A stretch of 38,503 nucleotides of DNA, taken from contig CAMNDY010000017.1 of NCBI GenBank assembly GCA_946535985.1, positions 1 through 38,503 on the forward strand, written 5' to 3'. The notes beneath the pieces were generated by a model. It made no database searches and had not been told where the DNA came from. It saw only the letters and a program-made list of their open reading frames with translations. Each line of letters opens with the position of its first letter. Position 1 is the first letter of the stretch. The DNA is from an uncultured Treponema sp. Lineage in GTDB: Bacteria > Spirochaetota > Spirochaetia > Treponematales > Treponemataceae. This document shows, piece after piece, positions 7,389-15,985 of the stretch. The translations under genes were made by a program, and so were the position numbers.

Positions 7389-8910
7389 CACATCCTCCGC
7401 ATTTATCGCAATATTTCTGATTTATATGATTATTAAGTTCATCGTTGAATTTTTCCCAGACAGATGCAATGCCCTCTTCAAAAACGTTGCCCTGTATGTC
7501 GTCCAGAAGGCGGCTGTGGCAAAGAGGAACATCTCCATTCCATAAAACTGTGAGGTCTCGTCTCAAATGCCAGCAGATATTTCTTTCCAATGGAGAAAGG
7601 TCGGCAGGTTCTTCGTTTTTCAGCAGGCCTGCAAAGCTGTTGAATTTCTGGATTATAAAGTTTCCATTACTTGCGTTTGATTTTTCTTTCCAGTAGCGGA
7701 AAAAGCTTTCAAGTTCTGCTTCGTTTGCATTCATGCGTACAAACTGTGGATATACACAATCGGGAAGAGCTTCCTGTAATTTTTTTACTGCTTCAACTGA
7801 TTTTTCAAGACTAAAATCAGCCCCACGAAGAGCAGCACAAGTTTGAGCAGTAAATCCGTCCATAGAAACTACAATCATGATTTTCTGCCAGTTATTTGTC
7901 CTTTCTTTGGCGGCATTTACAAGCTTTGCAAGCTCTTCAGCAAAATTATCCGGAATTGAAGATCCGTCGGCTTCTATAAATACAGAAAGTCCCTGATAAG
8001 AAAGGATTTTTTCTATAATTTTTAATAAATCAGGATGATTAAAGCATTCACCCCAGGCAGAAAGCCCTACAACTGCTTCGCCGGAGAAATCTGCAATCTC
8101 TTCTATAAGACGGCAGGCCTTATCATAATCCATAATTTTACTTGCAGCAGCAGGCTCTGTACCTTCTTTTGCGGCAAGTGCCTTTGGATAAGGACAATAA
8201 GAACATTTGCCCTGGCATTTTTGTGCAAGCTGAAGATTATAAAAAGAAGGAATAGTCTTTAAAATCTTAGGATTTTTTGCAGCTGCTTCAGAAAGTTTTA
8301 CAGGATCTGCATTTGCAAAAGCTTCTTGTGAGCTTAGATCTTTTTCAAACTCTTCAAACAATCTCTGGCATGCAATAAAATTCTCTTTTTTACGGCAATC
8401 AAAAGCAAAACGGAATAAGCGCCAGTCTACAGGAGCAAGAACAGTTTCTACTTCAAAGGAGTTTATATCTGTTTTAATCATATCAAAAATAGAATGACGG
8501 GTGATTTTCTGCGAACCAAGTTCTGCTGCTGTTGTTTTTGACAATTCAAGAAGAATAGAAATAGTTCCTTTGTCTAAAAGCTCAGGTGCAAAGCCTTCAG
8601 GATATCCTTCTGCAAAGGTATATTCGGCCTTATAGTCAACATGAGTGCTTAAAAGCCCCAGGGCCAGCGATTTATTTATAAAAAGACAGTCAGCCCAGCC
8701 AAAAATCAAAGAATCAGCCCCACTTTCGCGGCAATTTTTATCTAATTCTTCTAAAAGTGAGCTGATTGTAGTGCAGCCGCTTATTGTGCGTACTTCAAAA
8801 CCGAAGGAAGCTGCAGAAAGGCTGCATAATTCTTTTGCACTTTTTCCTGCAAAAACCTTTTCATCTTCATATTTATTTTTTTCGTCAAATAAAACAACAA
8901 TACTTTTCAT
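7363..8910 (-). CDS. Spirochaete radical SAM/SPASM protein (spiro-SPASM family)
   Basis: 515 residues. Residues about 1-200 resemble a nucleotidyltransferase-like Rossmann region (MKSIVVLFDEKNKY, DSLIFGWADCLF). At about residue 230, KCQGKCSYCPYP carries the CxxxCxxC ligands of the SAM-binding 4Fe-4S cluster, followed by a TIM-barrel with GLSAWGECFNHPDL. The C-terminus has a SPASM-type set of cysteines: CWHLRRDL, PLCHSRLL, and YCDKCGGCDEF near residues 457-510. These would hold one or two auxiliary clusters. The layout matches the spiro-SPASM family described in spirochaetes, function unknown. The ATG at 8910 is preferred over a TTG at 8940 because the protein then opens with the expected hydrophobic strand. 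It is the first gene of the six-gene operon. Confidence 0.88.
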   Translation of the reverse strand: MKSIVVLFDEKNKYEDEKVFAGKSAKELCSLSAASFGFEVRTISGCTTISSLLEELDKNCRESGADSLIFGWADCLFINKSLALGLLSTHVDYKAEYTFAEGYPEGFAPELLDKGTISILLELSKTTAAELGSQKITRHSIFDMIKTDINSFEVETVLAPVDWRLFRFAFDCRKKENFIACQRLFEEFEKDLSSQEAFANADPVKLSEAAAKNPKILKTIPSFYNLQLAQKCQGKCSYCPYPKALAAKEGTEPAAASKIMDYDKACRLIEEIADFSGEAVVGLSAWGECFNHPDLLKIIEKILSYQGLSVFIEADGSSIPDNFAEELAKLVNAAKERTNNWQKIMIVVSMDGFTAQTCAALRGADFSLEKSVEAVKKLQEALPDCVYPQFVRMNANEAELESFFRYWKEKSNASNGNFIIQKFNSFAGLLKNEEPADLSPLERNICWHLRRDLTVLWNGDVPLCHSRLLDDIQGNVFEEGIASVWEKFNDELNNHINQKYCDKCGGCDEFYTFNF

Positions 8911-8932
8911 CAACTTCTTTATCGGCAATTGG

Positions 8933-8962
8933 TTGAACAAGTTAATGGAATTAAGATAAAAT
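8933..8962 (+). promoter_or_regulatory. Possible promoter of xseA-xseB-mutL
   Basis: TTGAAC at 8933-8938 and TAAAAT at 8957-8962 are 18 nt apart. Transcription would begin at or just before the ATG at 8969, so the message would be nearly leaderless unless translation starts at the ATG at 8984. The 58-nt gap to the divergent spiro-SPASM gene holds promoters for both directions. The call is weak. Confidence 0.4.
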
Positions 8963-8968
8963 AAAGTT

Positions 8969-10174
8969 ATGGGTGATCAGGAAATGCTGCTGAACCAGGT
9001 CTTTTCGGTAGCTCAAATTACTTCATATATTAAAGAAATTCTCGAAGGTGCTTTTTCTACAATAACTGTTGAAGGAGAAATTTCTAACTGGAGGCCTTCA
9101 ACTTCAGGCCATGTATATTTTACCCTAAAAGATAATTCTGCCCAGCTTAAGGCAGTAATGTTTAAAGGTTCCCTCTACTCTCTTAAGTTCAAACCCAAAG
9201 ATGGTGACAAAGTTCGCTGTACAGGCCGACTCTCGGTTTATGAACCTCAGGGTAACTACCAACTTATAGTAAATAAAATGGAAGCAACAGGTTCCGGCGA
9301 CATTCTTGCCATGCTGGAAGAACGTAAAAAACGCCTTGCTCAGGAAGGACTTTTTAATGAAGAAAACAAAAAGGTCTTACCTCAGTTTCCGCGAACAATT
9401 GGAGTTGTAACAAGTCCTACAGGGGCTGCAATTCGTGATATTCTGCAGGTAAGCCGTAGACGTAATAAAAATATAAATGTAATTGTTTTACCGGCTCTTG
9501 TTCAGGGCGAAGGTGCTGCTCAGACAATTCAGAAAATGATAGAAATTGCAAATTTTTATAAACTCTGTGATATTCTGATTGTTGGACGAGGCGGAGGTTC
9601 GCTTGAAGATTTGCTGCCATTCAGCGAGGAAAATGTAGTTCGCGCTGTAGCTGCTTCTGAAATTCCTGTAATTTCTGCAGTAGGTCACGAAATTGACTGG
9701 GCTTTATGTGATTATGCTGCTGATAAAAGAGCCGCTACTCCTTCTGCAGCAGCAGAGCTTGCGGTTCCTCTTTTAAGCGATATTAAACAGGATATTTCTT
9801 ATTATAAGACTGAACTTTATAACGAAATAAAACAAAAAATAGAAAAAAAACGATTGATTGTAAGGGCTTTTGATCCTTCTTCTCTTGAAGTAAGATTCAG
9901 AAACATTCAGCAGCCGCTTTTGAACAGATTTGACAAGGCAAAACAGGGGCTTAAGGATGGCATTTTAGATAAAATAAAAGATTACAGGACAAGAATTGCC
10001 ACTTATAAAACCATTTTAGAAAACGCAAGCCCTCAGACAATCTTAAACCGTGGATATTCTATGGTACGTGATGAAAATGGAGATGTTGTAAGAGATTCTG
10101 CTCAGGTTAATGAAGGAACTGCACTTCTTATTACACCTGCAAAAGGAAGTATAAAAGCAAAAGTAATAAAATGA
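8969..10174 (+). CDS. xseA: Exodeoxyribonuclease VII large subunit
   Basis: Catalytic subunit of exonuclease VII, which degrades single-stranded DNA from both ends in repair. Residues about 5-100 are the OB-fold DNA-binding domain (VFSVAQITSYIKEIL, GEISNWRPSTSGHVYFTLKD). Residues about 120-400 are the nuclease domain with IGVVTSPTGAAIRDILQ, IVGRGGGSLEDLLPFSEE and VISAVGHEIDWALCDYAADK. The length, 401 residues, is slightly shorter than E. coli XseA (about 456). No ribosome site precedes the ATG at 8969; an internal ATG at 8984 (MLLNQVF) would fit the usual family start equally well, so the exact N-terminus is open. xseB follows after 19 nt. Confidence 0.95.
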   Translation: MGDQEMLLNQVFSVAQITSYIKEILEGAFSTITVEGEISNWRPSTSGHVYFTLKDNSAQLKAVMFKGSLYSLKFKPKDGDKVRCTGRLSVYEPQGNYQLIVNKMEATGSGDILAMLEERKKRLAQEGLFNEENKKVLPQFPRTIGVVTSPTGAAIRDILQVSRRRNKNINVIVLPALVQGEGAAQTIQKMIEIANFYKLCDILIVGRGGGSLEDLLPFSEENVVRAVAASEIPVISAVGHEIDWALCDYAADKRAATPSAAAELAVPLLSDIKQDISYYKTELYNEIKQKIEKKRLIVRAFDPSSLEVRFRNIQQPLLNRFDKAKQGLKDGILDKIKDYRTRIATYKTILENASPQTILNRGYSMVRDENGDVVRDSAQVNEGTALLITPAKGSIKAKVIK

Positions 10175-10193
10175 CAAAAGAGGAGTAAGAGCT

Positions 10194-10451
10194 ATGAACA
10201 CATTTGAAGAAAACCTGGCAAAGCTTGAAGAACTGACAAATGATATAAAAAGAAGCGACATTTCGCTTGAAGATGCACTCAAGGATTTTGAAGAAGGCAT
10301 TAAGCTTGCAGGTGGAATGGAAAAACAGCTTGATGAAATTGAAGGCAAAGTTCAGATTTTAATGAACGAACCAAATCCTATGGAAAAAGGAAACGAACCT
10401 CAGTTTGATCTTTTTTCTGAAGCAGGCGAAGTAAACGGAACCAGAAAATGA
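10194..10451 (+). CDS. xseB: Exodeoxyribonuclease VII small subunit
   Basis: 85 residues. Small helical subunit that binds the XseA coiled coil. The family signature is seen in FEENLAKLEELTNDIK, LEDALKDFEEGIKLAG and EGKVQIL. A GAGGAG ribosome site lies about 9 nt before the ATG. The stop codon overlaps the mutL start by 4 nt (ATGA), so the two are translationally coupled. Confidence 0.95.
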   Translation: MNTFEENLAKLEELTNDIKRSDISLEDALKDFEEGIKLAGGMEKQLDEIEGKVQILMNEPNPMEKGNEPQFDLFSEAGEVNGTRK

Positions 10452-12256
10452 GTCTTGAAAGTCCTGTAAGAACCTTAGATGCCCAAGTTGCCCGCAAAAT
10501 TGCAGCAGGAGAAGTTATTGACCGTCCTAATGCTGTAGTGCGGGAGCTTATTGATAATGCAATTGACTCAGGTGCAAAGCAGATAACCGTTGAAATCACT
10601 GGTGGCGGAATAGAAAAAATCCGTGTAATAGATGACGGCTGCGGAATGACAAAAGAAGATTTGCAGAATTGTGCCCGACCTCATGCAACAAGTAAAATTT
10701 CAACAGAAGTAGATTTAATGAATCTTTCTACACTGGGTTTCAGGGGTGAAGCCCTTGCTTCTATTGCAGCAGTAGCCAGACTTTCTATAACAAGCGGCGG
10801 TTTTAAAATGCGGGCAAGTATTACTGAAGATCATATTATAGAAAGTGTTGCATTAACAAAAGGCACAATTGTTCAGTCAGAAGGACTTTTTGAAAATTTT
10901 CCGGCCCGCAGACAGTTTTTAAAAAGAGCAGCAACAGAAGGACTGATGTGCAGGAATACTTTTATTGAAAAAGCAATTTCGCGCCCGGATATTGCCTTTA
11001 GATTTGTAAGCGACGGAGAAACAAAGCTTGATTTACATGCAGGCCAGTCTTTACGGGACAGATTTGTAGATGCCAACCGCTATGAATATGATAAAAATCT
11101 TTTTTATGAAGTAAAAAGCTCAGCAAGCGGAAAAGATCCGGACTGGTCTTTCAGTGTTATTACAGGAGAGCCTGCTGTAAGCCGTTCCAACAAAAAAGAT
11201 ATTTTTATTTACGTAAATGGTCGCCGCATTCAGGAATACTCACTTGTTCAGGCAATTGAATATGGTGGTCAGGGATTTTTTCCAAACGGAACTTACCCTA
11301 TTGCCCTTGTCTATATAAGTGTAAATCCAAAACTTGTAGATTTTAATATTCATCCTGCAAAAAAAGAAGCAAGATTTTATGATATTTCGGACTTACATCA
11401 TGCAATAAGCTCCAGCGTAAGGACATTTTATCATAATTATACATATCAAAATTTTATTAATGACAAGCCGGCGGATGAAGCAACGCCTACATATGAAAGG
11501 CATATTACATACAAGAATGGTCCTTCGACAAGCTCAGGAACCGCATTTCATGCATCAGGGACCACGGTGTCTCAAGTTCATGATCTGCGTTCAAAATACA
11601 TGCCTTCTTCTTCCAGAACTTCCTATTCAAAACCTGAAATCCCAACTTCATCTCTTGCAGAAGAGGCAATGCAGTCATTTTCAAAGGAGTTTACAGCTCC
11701 TCAGGAAGAAAAGTCAAAGGTTCAGTACATAGGCCCTGCCCTTGGCACATTTCTTCTGGCTCAAAAAAACAACTCTCTTTACATAATTGACCAGCACGCG
11801 GTTCATGAAAGAATCCTTTTTGATAAAATCATGAATAATCAGGGCGGAAGACAGCAGCTTTTAATTCCTTACAAAATCAGAACAGAATCAAAAAGCCAGG
11901 ATAATCAGCTTGAAAAACTAAAAGAAAGGCTTTCGCAAATTGGTTTTGATGCAGAAAAAAAAGAAGAAGGATATTGGGAAATTACATCAATTCCTGAGCG
12001 CTGGACAGGCACAGAATACGATTTCCGCTCTCTGATATTTGTAAAGAATGTTGAGCCTGAACAAATCATACGTTCTATTGCGGCAATGACAGCCTGTAAA
12101 GCCGCAGTAAAAGATGGCTATGTTTTAGATGATGAAACAGCTGCCCGCCTTGTTGAACAGGCCTTTACACTTGAAGACCCCCACTGCCCTCACGGAAGAC
12201 CGATATATACTGTACTTTCCAGAGAACAATTATTTCAATTAGTAAAAAGAACATAG
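10448..12256 (+). CDS. mutL: DNA mismatch repair protein MutL
   Basis: 602 residues. The N-terminal GHKL ATPase holds IAAGEVIDRPNAVVRELIDN (general-base Glu in REL), IDDGCGMTKEDL, GFRGEALASIAAV, and the strand IFIYVNGRRIQ. Residues about 330-415 are the linker, which contains an inserted repeat (residues about 357-372). The C-terminal domain has the endonuclease metal motif DQHAVHERILFD near residue 446 and CPHGRPIY near 582. This suggests a nicking MutL, as in bacteria without MutH, although the last acidic residue of DQHA(X)2E(X)4E is Asp here. It is the third gene of the xseA-xseB-mutL set and converges with the TPR gene, leaving only 7 nt between stop codons. Confidence 0.95.
   Translation: MSLESPVRTLDAQVARKIAAGEVIDRPNAVVRELIDNAIDSGAKQITVEITGGGIEKIRVIDDGCGMTKEDLQNCARPHATSKISTEVDLMNLSTLGFRGEALASIAAVARLSITSGGFKMRASITEDHIIESVALTKGTIVQSEGLFENFPARRQFLKRAATEGLMCRNTFIEKAISRPDIAFRFVSDGETKLDLHAGQSLRDRFVDANRYEYDKNLFYEVKSSASGKDPDWSFSVITGEPAVSRSNKKDIFIYVNGRRIQEYSLVQAIEYGGQGFFPNGTYPIALVYISVNPKLVDFNIHPAKKEARFYDISDLHHAISSSVRTFYHNYTYQNFINDKPADEATPTYERHITYKNGPSTSSGTAFHASGTTVSQVHDLRSKYMPSSSRTSYSKPEIPTSSLAEEAMQSFSKEFTAPQEEKSKVQYIGPALGTFLLAQKNNSLYIIDQHAVHERILFDKIMNNQGGRQQLLIPYKIRTESKSQDNQLEKLKERLSQIGFDAEKKEEGYWEITSIPERWTGTEYDFRSLIFVKNVEPEQIIRSIAAMTACKAAVKDGYVLDDETAARLVEQAFTLEDPHCPHGRPIYTVLSREQLFQLVKRT
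11518..11564. repeat. Small palindromic repeat inserted in the mutL linker
   Basis: TGGTCC at 11518-11523 and GGACCA at 11559-11564 are inverted repeats around CTTCGACAAGCTCAGGAACC. The core CCTTCGACAAGCTCAGG matches the copy at 2287-2303 in 16 of 17 positions. The insert is read in frame as a Gly/Ser/Thr-rich stretch (GPSTSSGTAFHASGTT) in the flexible linker, where it can be tolerated. Confidence 0.75.
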
Positions 12257-12263
12257 ATTTTTT

Positions 12264-15047
12264 CTACTGAGTAATTGTATTTAAAAGTCCAGATATTTCG
12301 TTCTTCCTATACGTAGGATTTTTTTCCTGAACATAAACCAGATATTTTTCGGCATTTGCGTTGTCGCTTAGCTGCATACAAACCTTTGCAAGCTCAATAT
12401 AAGCATCCCAGTTTTCTTTATCTGTTTTCAAAAGCTCGGTGTAAGTTGATTTTGCATAATCGTATTCACCTGCCTGGGCATAAGCCTTTGCAAGATTTGC
12501 ACGAATTGCATTATTCTTTGAATCAAGTTTAAGAGCATTCTGGTAGAACTTTACTGCATTTGCATAATCTTCTTTTAAAAGATAGGCCTTGCCAAGGTTG
12601 TTATTTGCTTCAATATTATTATTATCTTTGTTGTAAACCTGGGTAAAGAGGCTTAAGGCTGTATCAACATCAGGCGGTTCAAGGGTCATATACATAACAC
12701 CAAGATTGATTTTTGTCTTGGCATGATCTGCATTAACCTTCAAAACTTCAAGATATAAAGGAATTGCATTATCAACCTTGCCCTCTTTATCCAGGATGAG
12801 TGCATAATTATAAATTACATTAACTTTTGCATTATCATTTTTTATAAAATCTTTACCTTCGTAGGCTTCACGTGCATATTTTTCGGCATCGGCAACTTTT
12901 CCGGCATCAAACATAACTGCAGAAAGATTATATTTTGTTAAAGTCATATTTTCACTTGGAGAAAGCATGGTAAGAGCACGCTTGTAGCTTTCTTCGGCTT
13001 CGTTATAACTCTTTTTCTGATAATATACATTTCCGAGCTCCATTGCCGCCTGAACATTTATATTATTAATTTTAAGTACCGATTTATATGCATCTATTGC
13101 CCCGGAATAATCGTTTCTATCTGCAAGAATACGAGCTTCTTCCAGGTATGCTTTTTCATGACGGTTATCAATATCAATTGTCTTACGGAAGGCAGCAAGA
13201 GCGGCTGTATCATTTTTGAGCTTTTTCTGGGTAAGGCCAAGATTATATCGGCTTGGAGCGAATTTTGTATTCAATTCGCAGGCCTTTGTAAAGGAAGAAG
13301 CTGCCTCGCTGTATTTTTTAAGCGTATACTGAATTTTTCCAAGGTTATACCAGTAAAGGTAATTATTAGGGTCATATTCTACAGCGGCTTTCATCTCTTT
13401 AAGGGCTGTATTGTAATCCTTTTTATTAAGGGCATCCTGGGCAAGAATATAATGGGCTCCCGCATCTTTAGGATTTGTCTGAACTGCTTTATTTGCCATT
13501 GCTACAGCATTATTCATAAGCTGCTGCTTTTTATCGGGATTATCTGACTTTTCTGCAGCTTCATAAAGGGACTGGGCAATTTCTGACTCTTTAGAAGCCT
13601 TAAAGTTTGCTCCGGCGTCTCCCGGGCTCAAACTGTCTGCCATATTAAAATGCTTCATTGCTTCTTCGATATTTCCCATAGCAAGGGCAGTCTGACCAAG
13701 CTGAAGTTCATTATTTACATCATCAATTTTCTTTTTAAGTTCTGCATTTTTCTTTGCAAGAGCTTCTTCTTCGGCTTTGCGTTTTTCTTCTGCCTTACGT
13801 TTCTGCTCTGCTGCTGCGGCTTCCTCTGCCTTTTTTTGTGCAGCTTCGGCCTGCTGATCTGCAAGACGTTTTTCTTCTGCTTCCTGCTGCTGTTTTAAAA
13901 GACTTTCCATTGCACGGCGGTTTTCTTCTGCCTGCTTATTTGATTCTTCAAGGGCACTTTTCATTGAAGAAAGGGAATCCTGCATTGCACTTGAAATACT
14001 GGAAGTATCAACATCTATCTTTAAGCTGTCGGGATATCCGCCGTTTTGATTATTTGTATCACCGGAATTGTAATTATATGTATTTCCACCTGCAAAAGAG
14101 GCCCCGGAAGCATTTTCTCCGGCTCCTTTTTTCATATCAAGAATTGAATTCCATAAATCCCAGACTTCCTGATCATCACCATTTTTTTCAAGATAATCAT
14201 CAAGCTTATTAAGGGCACGGTCATATTCACCGCGTTCTGCGTAGGTTCTTGCAAGATTACAGACATTTGCTTTGGCTTTTGCCCCGGAATTCTTTTTACT
14301 TACACAACCTGTTACACAAAGCACAATAATAAGAATTATTACACCCACAATTGAGGAAATGATAATTATGAGCTTTCGTTTTTTCTCTTTTTCAAGTTCT
14401 TCAGGTGTTTTTTGGGCCTTTTCATCTGTTTTTGGTGGTAATGGTGGAATTACAGAAGATTCCGGGCTTGGTGCAGCTGGTTTTGGTGTTGGGATTGCTG
14501 TTGGTGCAGTGGCCACAGGCTTTGGAGTGCTTGCTACAGGCCTTGGAGTGCTTGCAGCAGGTCTTGTTGTTGCTGCAGTAGTTGTTGGCCTTGTTGTAGC
14601 TGTAGTTGCTCTTGTAGCGGTGGCAGCAGGTTTTGTGACGCTTGTTGTTGGTCTTGGTGCAGTTGCGGCGGGTCTTGCAGCAGTTGTAGTAGTTCTTGTT
14701 GCAGTAGCGGTAGGCTTAGTTGCAGTGGCACTTGCTTTTGGAGCACTTGCTGTCGCTTTTGCAGCTGTAACAGTAGTTTTAGCAGCAGCAGTCGTTTTTG
14801 TTGCACCTGCAGCAGTTCTTGCTGCTGTTGTCGTACTTCTGGCTGTACTTGTTTTAGCTGCACTTGTACTTGTCTTTACACTAGCTGCTGCCGGCTTTGC
14901 ACCAGTTGCTGCTGTTCTTGTTGCAGTAGTTTTTGTACTTGCAGCTGTTTTTGTACTTGCTGACCTTTTTGCACTTGCAGTTGTACCAGTTTTTACTTTA
15001 CCAGTACTTGTTCCCGCTCCTGCAGGCTTCTTTGTTGTTTCTGCCAT
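12264..15047 (-). CDS. TPR membrane protein with long Ala/Thr/Lys-rich N-terminal tail
   Basis: 927 residues. Residues 1 to about 205 are low-complexity Ala/Thr/Lys (then Pro) sequence with short TKTAA- and TATK-like units, positively charged and resembling bacterial histone-H1-like tails. A single membrane segment follows at about 225-250 (IIIISSIVGVIILIIVLCVT). Then comes a linker with one TPR-like pair, an Ala/Glu/Lys/Gln coiled coil at about 370-450, and about ten TPR motifs (for example YNTALKEMKAAVEYDPNN, YANAVKFYQNALKLDSKN) to the end. Topology would put the cationic tail in the cytoplasm and the TPRs in the periplasm. The ATG at 15047 is used because GGAGG lies 7 nt upstream; a GTG at 15062 lies before that site. 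It follows a related TPR gene by 18 nt. Scaffold role inferred. Confidence 0.85.
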   Translation of the reverse strand: MAETTKKPAGAGTSTGKVKTGTTASAKRSASTKTAASTKTTATRTAATGAKPAAASVKTSTSAAKTSTARSTTTAARTAAGATKTTAAAKTTVTAAKATASAPKASATATKPTATATRTTTTAARPAATAPRPTTSVTKPAATATRATTATTRPTTTAATTRPAASTPRPVASTPKPVATAPTAIPTPKPAAPSPESSVIPPLPPKTDEKAQKTPEELEKEKKRKLIIIISSIVGVIILIIVLCVTGCVSKKNSGAKAKANVCNLARTYAERGEYDRALNKLDDYLEKNGDDQEVWDLWNSILDMKKGAGENASGASFAGGNTYNYNSGDTNNQNGGYPDSLKIDVDTSSISSAMQDSLSSMKSALEESNKQAEENRRAMESLLKQQQEAEEKRLADQQAEAAQKKAEEAAAAEQKRKAEEKRKAEEEALAKKNAELKKKIDDVNNELQLGQTALAMGNIEEAMKHFNMADSLSPGDAGANFKASKESEIAQSLYEAAEKSDNPDKKQQLMNNAVAMANKAVQTNPKDAGAHYILAQDALNKKDYNTALKEMKAAVEYDPNNYLYWYNLGKIQYTLKKYSEAASSFTKACELNTKFAPSRYNLGLTQKKLKNDTAALAAFRKTIDIDNRHEKAYLEEARILADRNDYSGAIDAYKSVLKINNINVQAAMELGNVYYQKKSYNEAEESYKRALTMLSPSENMTLTKYNLSAVMFDAGKVADAEKYAREAYEGKDFIKNDNAKVNVIYNYALILDKEGKVDNAIPLYLEVLKVNADHAKTKINLGVMYMTLEPPDVDTALSLFTQVYNKDNNNIEANNNLGKAYLLKEDYANAVKFYQNALKLDSKNNAIRANLAKAYAQAGEYDYAKSTYTELLKTDKENWDAYIELAKVCMQLSDNANAEKYLVYVQEKNPTYRKNEISGLLNTITQ

Positions 15048-15065
15048 ACTAATTCCTCCCACACC

Positions 15066-15884
15066 TTAATCCAATTCAGATTCAAAATCATAATCAATCA
15101 GATCTTCAGTACCACTAGTCATGTTAGTTGAATCTGTATTCTGCAATGAATTTGCAACATCTTCAAGCAGTTTACGTCTTCTTTCTGCTTCTTCCTGACG
15201 CTTTTCTTCGGCAAGCCGTTCCTCTTCGGCTTTACGCTCTGCTTCAAGTCTTTCTTCTTCCTCTTTTTGACGTGCAAGCTCTTCTGCCATGCGTTTTTCT
15301 TCTTCTGCAAGACGGGCTGCTTCTTCTGCCATAACCCTGGCTTCTTCTTCCTGACGAAGAACTTCCTGTTTTAACAAGGCAATCAGTTCTTCAAGTTTTG
15401 GACGCTGAAGGTCCTCAGGTTCCATAATTATAAAACGCTCATAATCCTTAATAGTTTCACTATACTTTTGAGACATCAGATATGAATTTCCGCGGTTAAG
15501 AAGCGCTCTTGAGAATTTCGGATCTGCCGAAATTGCCAGAGTAAAGCTTTTTGCTGCATTTTCATAGTCTCCCATTGCATAATATGAGTTTCCCTGATTA
15601 AACGAAAGGATTTTTTTGTTTGTAGCAGGCACCTTTAAGCCCTTAGCAAAGGCATCTACACTATTCTGATAATCAGCAAGCTGATAGTATGCTAGTCCAA
15701 GATAATTATATGCGGCAGATGAAGCAGTTCCGTTTTTTATTTCATCCTCAAGAAAAAGGATTGCTTCTGCAGGCTTATTACTCTTAAAAAGCTTTTCACC
15801 TTCTGATTCTGCAAAAACAAATGTATTACAAGTTAAAACAAAAATCAGCAATGTAAGTATATTTACAGAATGTCTAGTCTTCAT
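15066..15884 (-). CDS. Exported TPR protein with charged coiled-coil C-terminus
   Basis: 272 residues. The N-terminal signal peptide (about residues 1-26, HSVNILTLLIFVLTCNTFVFA) leads into four to five TPR units (AIGLF-like helices such as AYNYLGLAYYQLADYQNSVD, SYYAMGDYENAAKSFTLAI). Residues about 170-245 form a Glu/Arg/Ala-rich coiled coil (EEEARVMAEEAARLAEEEKR). The ATG at 15884 has AAGGGG about 7 nt upstream; a TTG two codons earlier is disfavoured. It is the first gene of a two-gene unit with the larger TPR protein, sharing its coiled-coil style, so the two may form one envelope complex. No enzymatic function is visible. Confidence 0.85.
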   Translation of the reverse strand: MKTRHSVNILTLLIFVLTCNTFVFAESEGEKLFKSNKPAEAILFLEDEIKNGTASSAAYNYLGLAYYQLADYQNSVDAFAKGLKVPATNKKILSFNQGNSYYAMGDYENAAKSFTLAISADPKFSRALLNRGNSYLMSQKYSETIKDYERFIIMEPEDLQRPKLEELIALLKQEVLRQEEEARVMAEEAARLAEEEKRMAEELARQKEEEERLEAERKAEEERLAEEKRQEEAERRRKLLEDVANSLQNTDSTNMTSGTEDLIDYDFESELD

Positions 15885-15895
15885 AATCAAACCCC

Positions 15896-15924
15896 TTGAA
15901 ATAAGAAAATAAATTAATTATTCT
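15896..15924 (+). promoter_or_regulatory. Possible promoter of the TPR / phosphoesterase / ParB-like operon
   Basis: TTGAAA at 15896-15901 and TATTCT at 15919-15924 are separated by 17 nt in the 101-nt gap between divergent genes. The message would have a leader of about 55 nt and a GAGGTAA ribosome site 6 nt before the ATG at 15986. Minus-strand signals for the divergent TPR gene are too weak to call. Confidence 0.5.
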
Positions 15925-15985
15925 TATAGTAAGTTTATTATCGGATTTATTAGATTTTACTAAATTTCTTTTATTGAGGTAAGCC

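Noticed and set aside
14530..15030. Tandem repeat array or CRISPR-like repeat
   Set aside because: Codon-level microrepeats inside a coding region with no constant repeat/spacer spacing.
14272..15069. 265-codon open frame on the plus strand, hydrophobic Val/Ala/Leu repeats
   Set aside because: Exact antisense of the Ala/Thr/Lys-rich tail. The repeat codons GCA/ACA/GCT give an open frame on both strands. It has no ribosome site or promoter.
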